Origin: Spizellomyces punctatus DAOM BR117
Lineage: Eukaryota > Chytridiomycota > Chytridiomycetes > Spizellomycetales > Spizellomycetaceae
Assembly (NCBI RefSeq): GCF_000182565.1
Contig: NW_015971537.1
Location: forward strand, 1,895,299 to 1,959,298
Direction: 5' to 3'
DNA length: 64,000 nt
Shown piece after piece: positions 61,901 through 64,000 of the stretch. The first letter of the stretch is position 1, and every line of letters starts with the position of its first letter. A program made the position numbers and the translations under genes. The notes beneath the pieces were generated by a model. It saw only the letters and a program-made list of their open reading frames with translations. It was not told the origin of the DNA and did not search any database.

Positions 61901-64000
61901 GCTCGTGTTGGTGTCAAAGAATCTCAACGTGATGTACTTTAGGATAAGATCCGCATTTGCAATATATCGAGCCTTCAACTCGGACGCATCCATGGCAAAC
62001 ACCGTCGCTTCTCTCTCTAGGCTTTGCGAACCTTCAGAGATGGGTCCATCAATCGCCGTCAAGGCAGCGAGATATTCTTTTTCCTTGTAGTGGTCGGTAC
62101 TGAACAGCCTCGAATGAACTTCAGAGCTAAAGTTACCCTCACATTGTTCTGCCAAGAAGTCAATGAGTTCCCGACGAGGGGAGTCAAAAGTCCATTTGGT
62201 CATGCCCCTGTCTGCAGCTGCACGCTGTTCCTTCGCCCGGGTATCTGAAGTTAAAAGCGGTGCCACATGCTCTTTCGGACTTTCTACTGCTTCCTTCCTG
62301 CTTAAAGTTCCAGTCCCAGGTCGGGTCATCCGAAGCTTGCTGGCCCCAGGAAGCTTCGACTTGGTGCCAGCCGAATCACTGGTACCAGACGCGACAGTTG
62401 ACAGGGGCTTCCGAACCTTTCCAGGAGTTGCTGATTTGATCGAAGATGAAGCGCTGGACGGTCGTCCACCCACAGGTCTCAACGCTTCTAGGTATGGCGT
62501 GACGGAAGCCAGTGCAGAACCCTTGAACAGATCACCGGCTTTTGCGTGCAGAGCATCTACACCAACATCAGCAGCAACAAACGTCAACACACCCTGCGCC
62601 CCTTTACGAACATCCGCGTTACGATCTTGCAAGCACAGTAATATGGCATGAATCAGCGGTGATAGATCTGGCACTTTCTCGGTAGCTTCAAGTTTATCTC
62701 CCAACCATTTCAGGAGATCCTTGCGCATCTGTGGCTGCTCGGTCATTAGCGACGCCCCAAATGAAGGAATCAAAGAGTCCAGTCCCACAGCAAGGAAAAC
62801 ATTGTCCAAGGCTGCAAGAGCAGCACCTCGCACATGTGCCTTTTGATCTGCCAATAGAGATGTCATAGGTGATATCACCAATTTGACGTGTCTCTCAAAA
62901 GGCTTCCCGACGGCTAGCGCCAGATTGCCCGTCAGTTCAACGGCATTCATAGCTAGATTTTTGTTGCTGTCGCTCAAACGAGCCTTCAATGCTGGAATCA
63001 ACTCGCTTCCAAAGTTTGGCTGGATTCGCTTGTTAGCCGCTTCCAAGATGCGCACAAGGTCGTCCAGTGCCTCTTTCCGGACTTTCCATTGTGCGTTGCC
63101 CATATCGTCGATCAGCTTCCCAGTGATTTGGCCGCTAATGTCAACCCGAGGGAACAAATCATCGGTAGGATCTGCACTCGCGGCGGTCTCGTCCAATTGC
63201 TGCTCTTTTGTCGGCTGTGGAGGTGCTTTGGCGGCTGCTTTTTCAAATTCAGAGTCAATAGTTGCCAAGAGTTGAGGATTTAGATCTTGGACAAATGTAC
63301 GGATCTCTGGCCCAGTGAACATCCTTAGAGTACCCAAAACGGTAACTGCATTGTTGCGTACAGCTGAATTCGTATTTGCCAATGCGAACTTCAGAAACTC
63401 GATGAATTCTCGCAACTGAAGACCCCCCGTTCCGAAATCGAGAAGAGTCTGTTGAATCCACATCAAAGAGTCTGCTAGGACTTTCGGACTTTTTTGTTTC
63501 TTCATCGAATCATACGCTTGACTGAGGACAAATTGTAGTGATAGTTTTTCAGCAATCGTAGTAAGGCAGTCACCGGCGCTTCTTTTGACTTTCATGTCGC
63601 CAAGCTTGTCTGCCAGTCCAGGTACAACGGCAGCGCCAGCTGCTCGATTGAAGCTGGGAACTTCCTTTGCCAAATACTGGAAAATGTTAAGCACGTTTGT
63701 CATTACTTGAAAGTTGCTTTCTTTCCATCCCGGCTTGTTGGTCAGCGATCTCACTACCGCTTCTGCTTCAACAGTCTCTTTCGGTTGTTGCTGAAGCTTC
63801 TCCAGCATGGATAGCGCGGCTCCAAGCCTCACTTTCCATGCGCTATCCCCAAGCTGCTGCATTACCTCCTCCCCTACCAGGTCACACACAACTGCATCTG
63901 CAGATTCGTTGGTGTACTTTGAAACAATGGGCTCGTCCTCTCTTGAGGCAGGCTTCTTTGCGGCCGGGGCCTTTGCCAAGGCTGGGCCTGCGGTCTGCGC
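58967..64000 (-). CDS. XMAP215/ch-TOG microtubule polymerase (5' end outside window)
   Basis: Open to the window edge, so the N-terminal TOG domains are missing. Exons: from beyond 64000 to 61787, 61729-60567, 60502-59502, 59401-59409 (9 nt), 59328-58967. TOG-type HEAT repeats are clear (DSAWKVRLGAALSMLEKLQ; GNAQWKVRKEALDDLVRILE; HVRGAALAALDNVFLAVGLD; SKNARTRTECLEELASLV). Ser/Thr/Pro-rich linkers separate them. The C-terminal part has LNLILRCLWRITKTLSRLL-like helices, a coiled coil and the end VAELKERLAMMKKR. Role: adds tubulin at microtubule plus ends, spindle and cytoplasmic arrays. The large size and number of TOGs resemble animal/amoebal forms more than the short yeast Stu2. Confidence 0.93.

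Noticed and set aside
62163-62651. 162-codon plus-strand frame inside ch-TOG
   Set aside because: Antisense shadow of well-conserved TOG-domain coding sequence.

Overview
The window is nuclear DNA of an intron-rich, early-diverging (zoosporic) fungus. All protein genes read as fungal/opisthokont orthologs split by short GT-AG introns, mostly 50-90 nt. A complete CFAP61 gene (axonemal calmodulin- and spoke-associated complex) argues for a lineage that still makes a flagellated zoospore, that is a chytrid-like fungus. A ZRSR2/Urp-type splicing factor, a WRAP53/TCAB1 WD40 protein and a full-length LYAR protein fit the same picture. No mobile elements, CRISPR, rRNA or tRNA genes were seen. Exon models were built by hand from splice sites, reading frame and family conservation.

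Layout. 0-3 kb: 3' end of a METTL2-type tRNA methyltransferase, LYAR, KIN17. 3-13 kb: ARG5,6, a PHYHD1-type dioxygenase, MED4 and WRAP53 (head to head), CTP synthase. 13.8-18.4 kb: an SLA1-type endocytic adaptor. 18.4-20 kb: the longest gene-poor stretch, with one candidate 54-codon gene behind a TATA box. 20-28 kb: BUD23, ADE8, UBE3D, RPN7, an EPT1/SELENOI-type phosphotransferase. 28-38.5 kb: ORC3, APN2, glutaredoxin, ZRSR2, a probable UTP16/BUD21. 38.7-43.8 kb: CFAP61 (22 exons). 44-49 kb: secretory-pathway genes: a GPI-type glyoxal/galactose oxidase, an MCFD2-like EF-hand protein, a GH18 protein with a lost catalytic motif. 49-57 kb: RPS9, an F-box protein, a citrate-lyase-beta-like (CLYBL) protein, a TPR protein, CBF5. 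57-64 kb: an unrecognised seven-transmembrane protein and the 3' part of an XMAP215/ch-TOG gene that runs off the window.

The genes are mostly housekeeping and share no pathway, though ribosome/snoRNP biogenesis recurs (LYAR, BUD23, UTP16, RPS9, CBF5, and WRAP53 for H/ACA RNPs). The less expected observations are micro-exons down to 6 nt, an apparent one-base frameshift in the CLYBL-like gene, GC-AG introns, stop-free introns of length 3n, TTAGGG-type repeats upstream of ORC3 and CBF5, a CACGTG motif in many intergenic spacers, and the uncharacterised 7TM protein.
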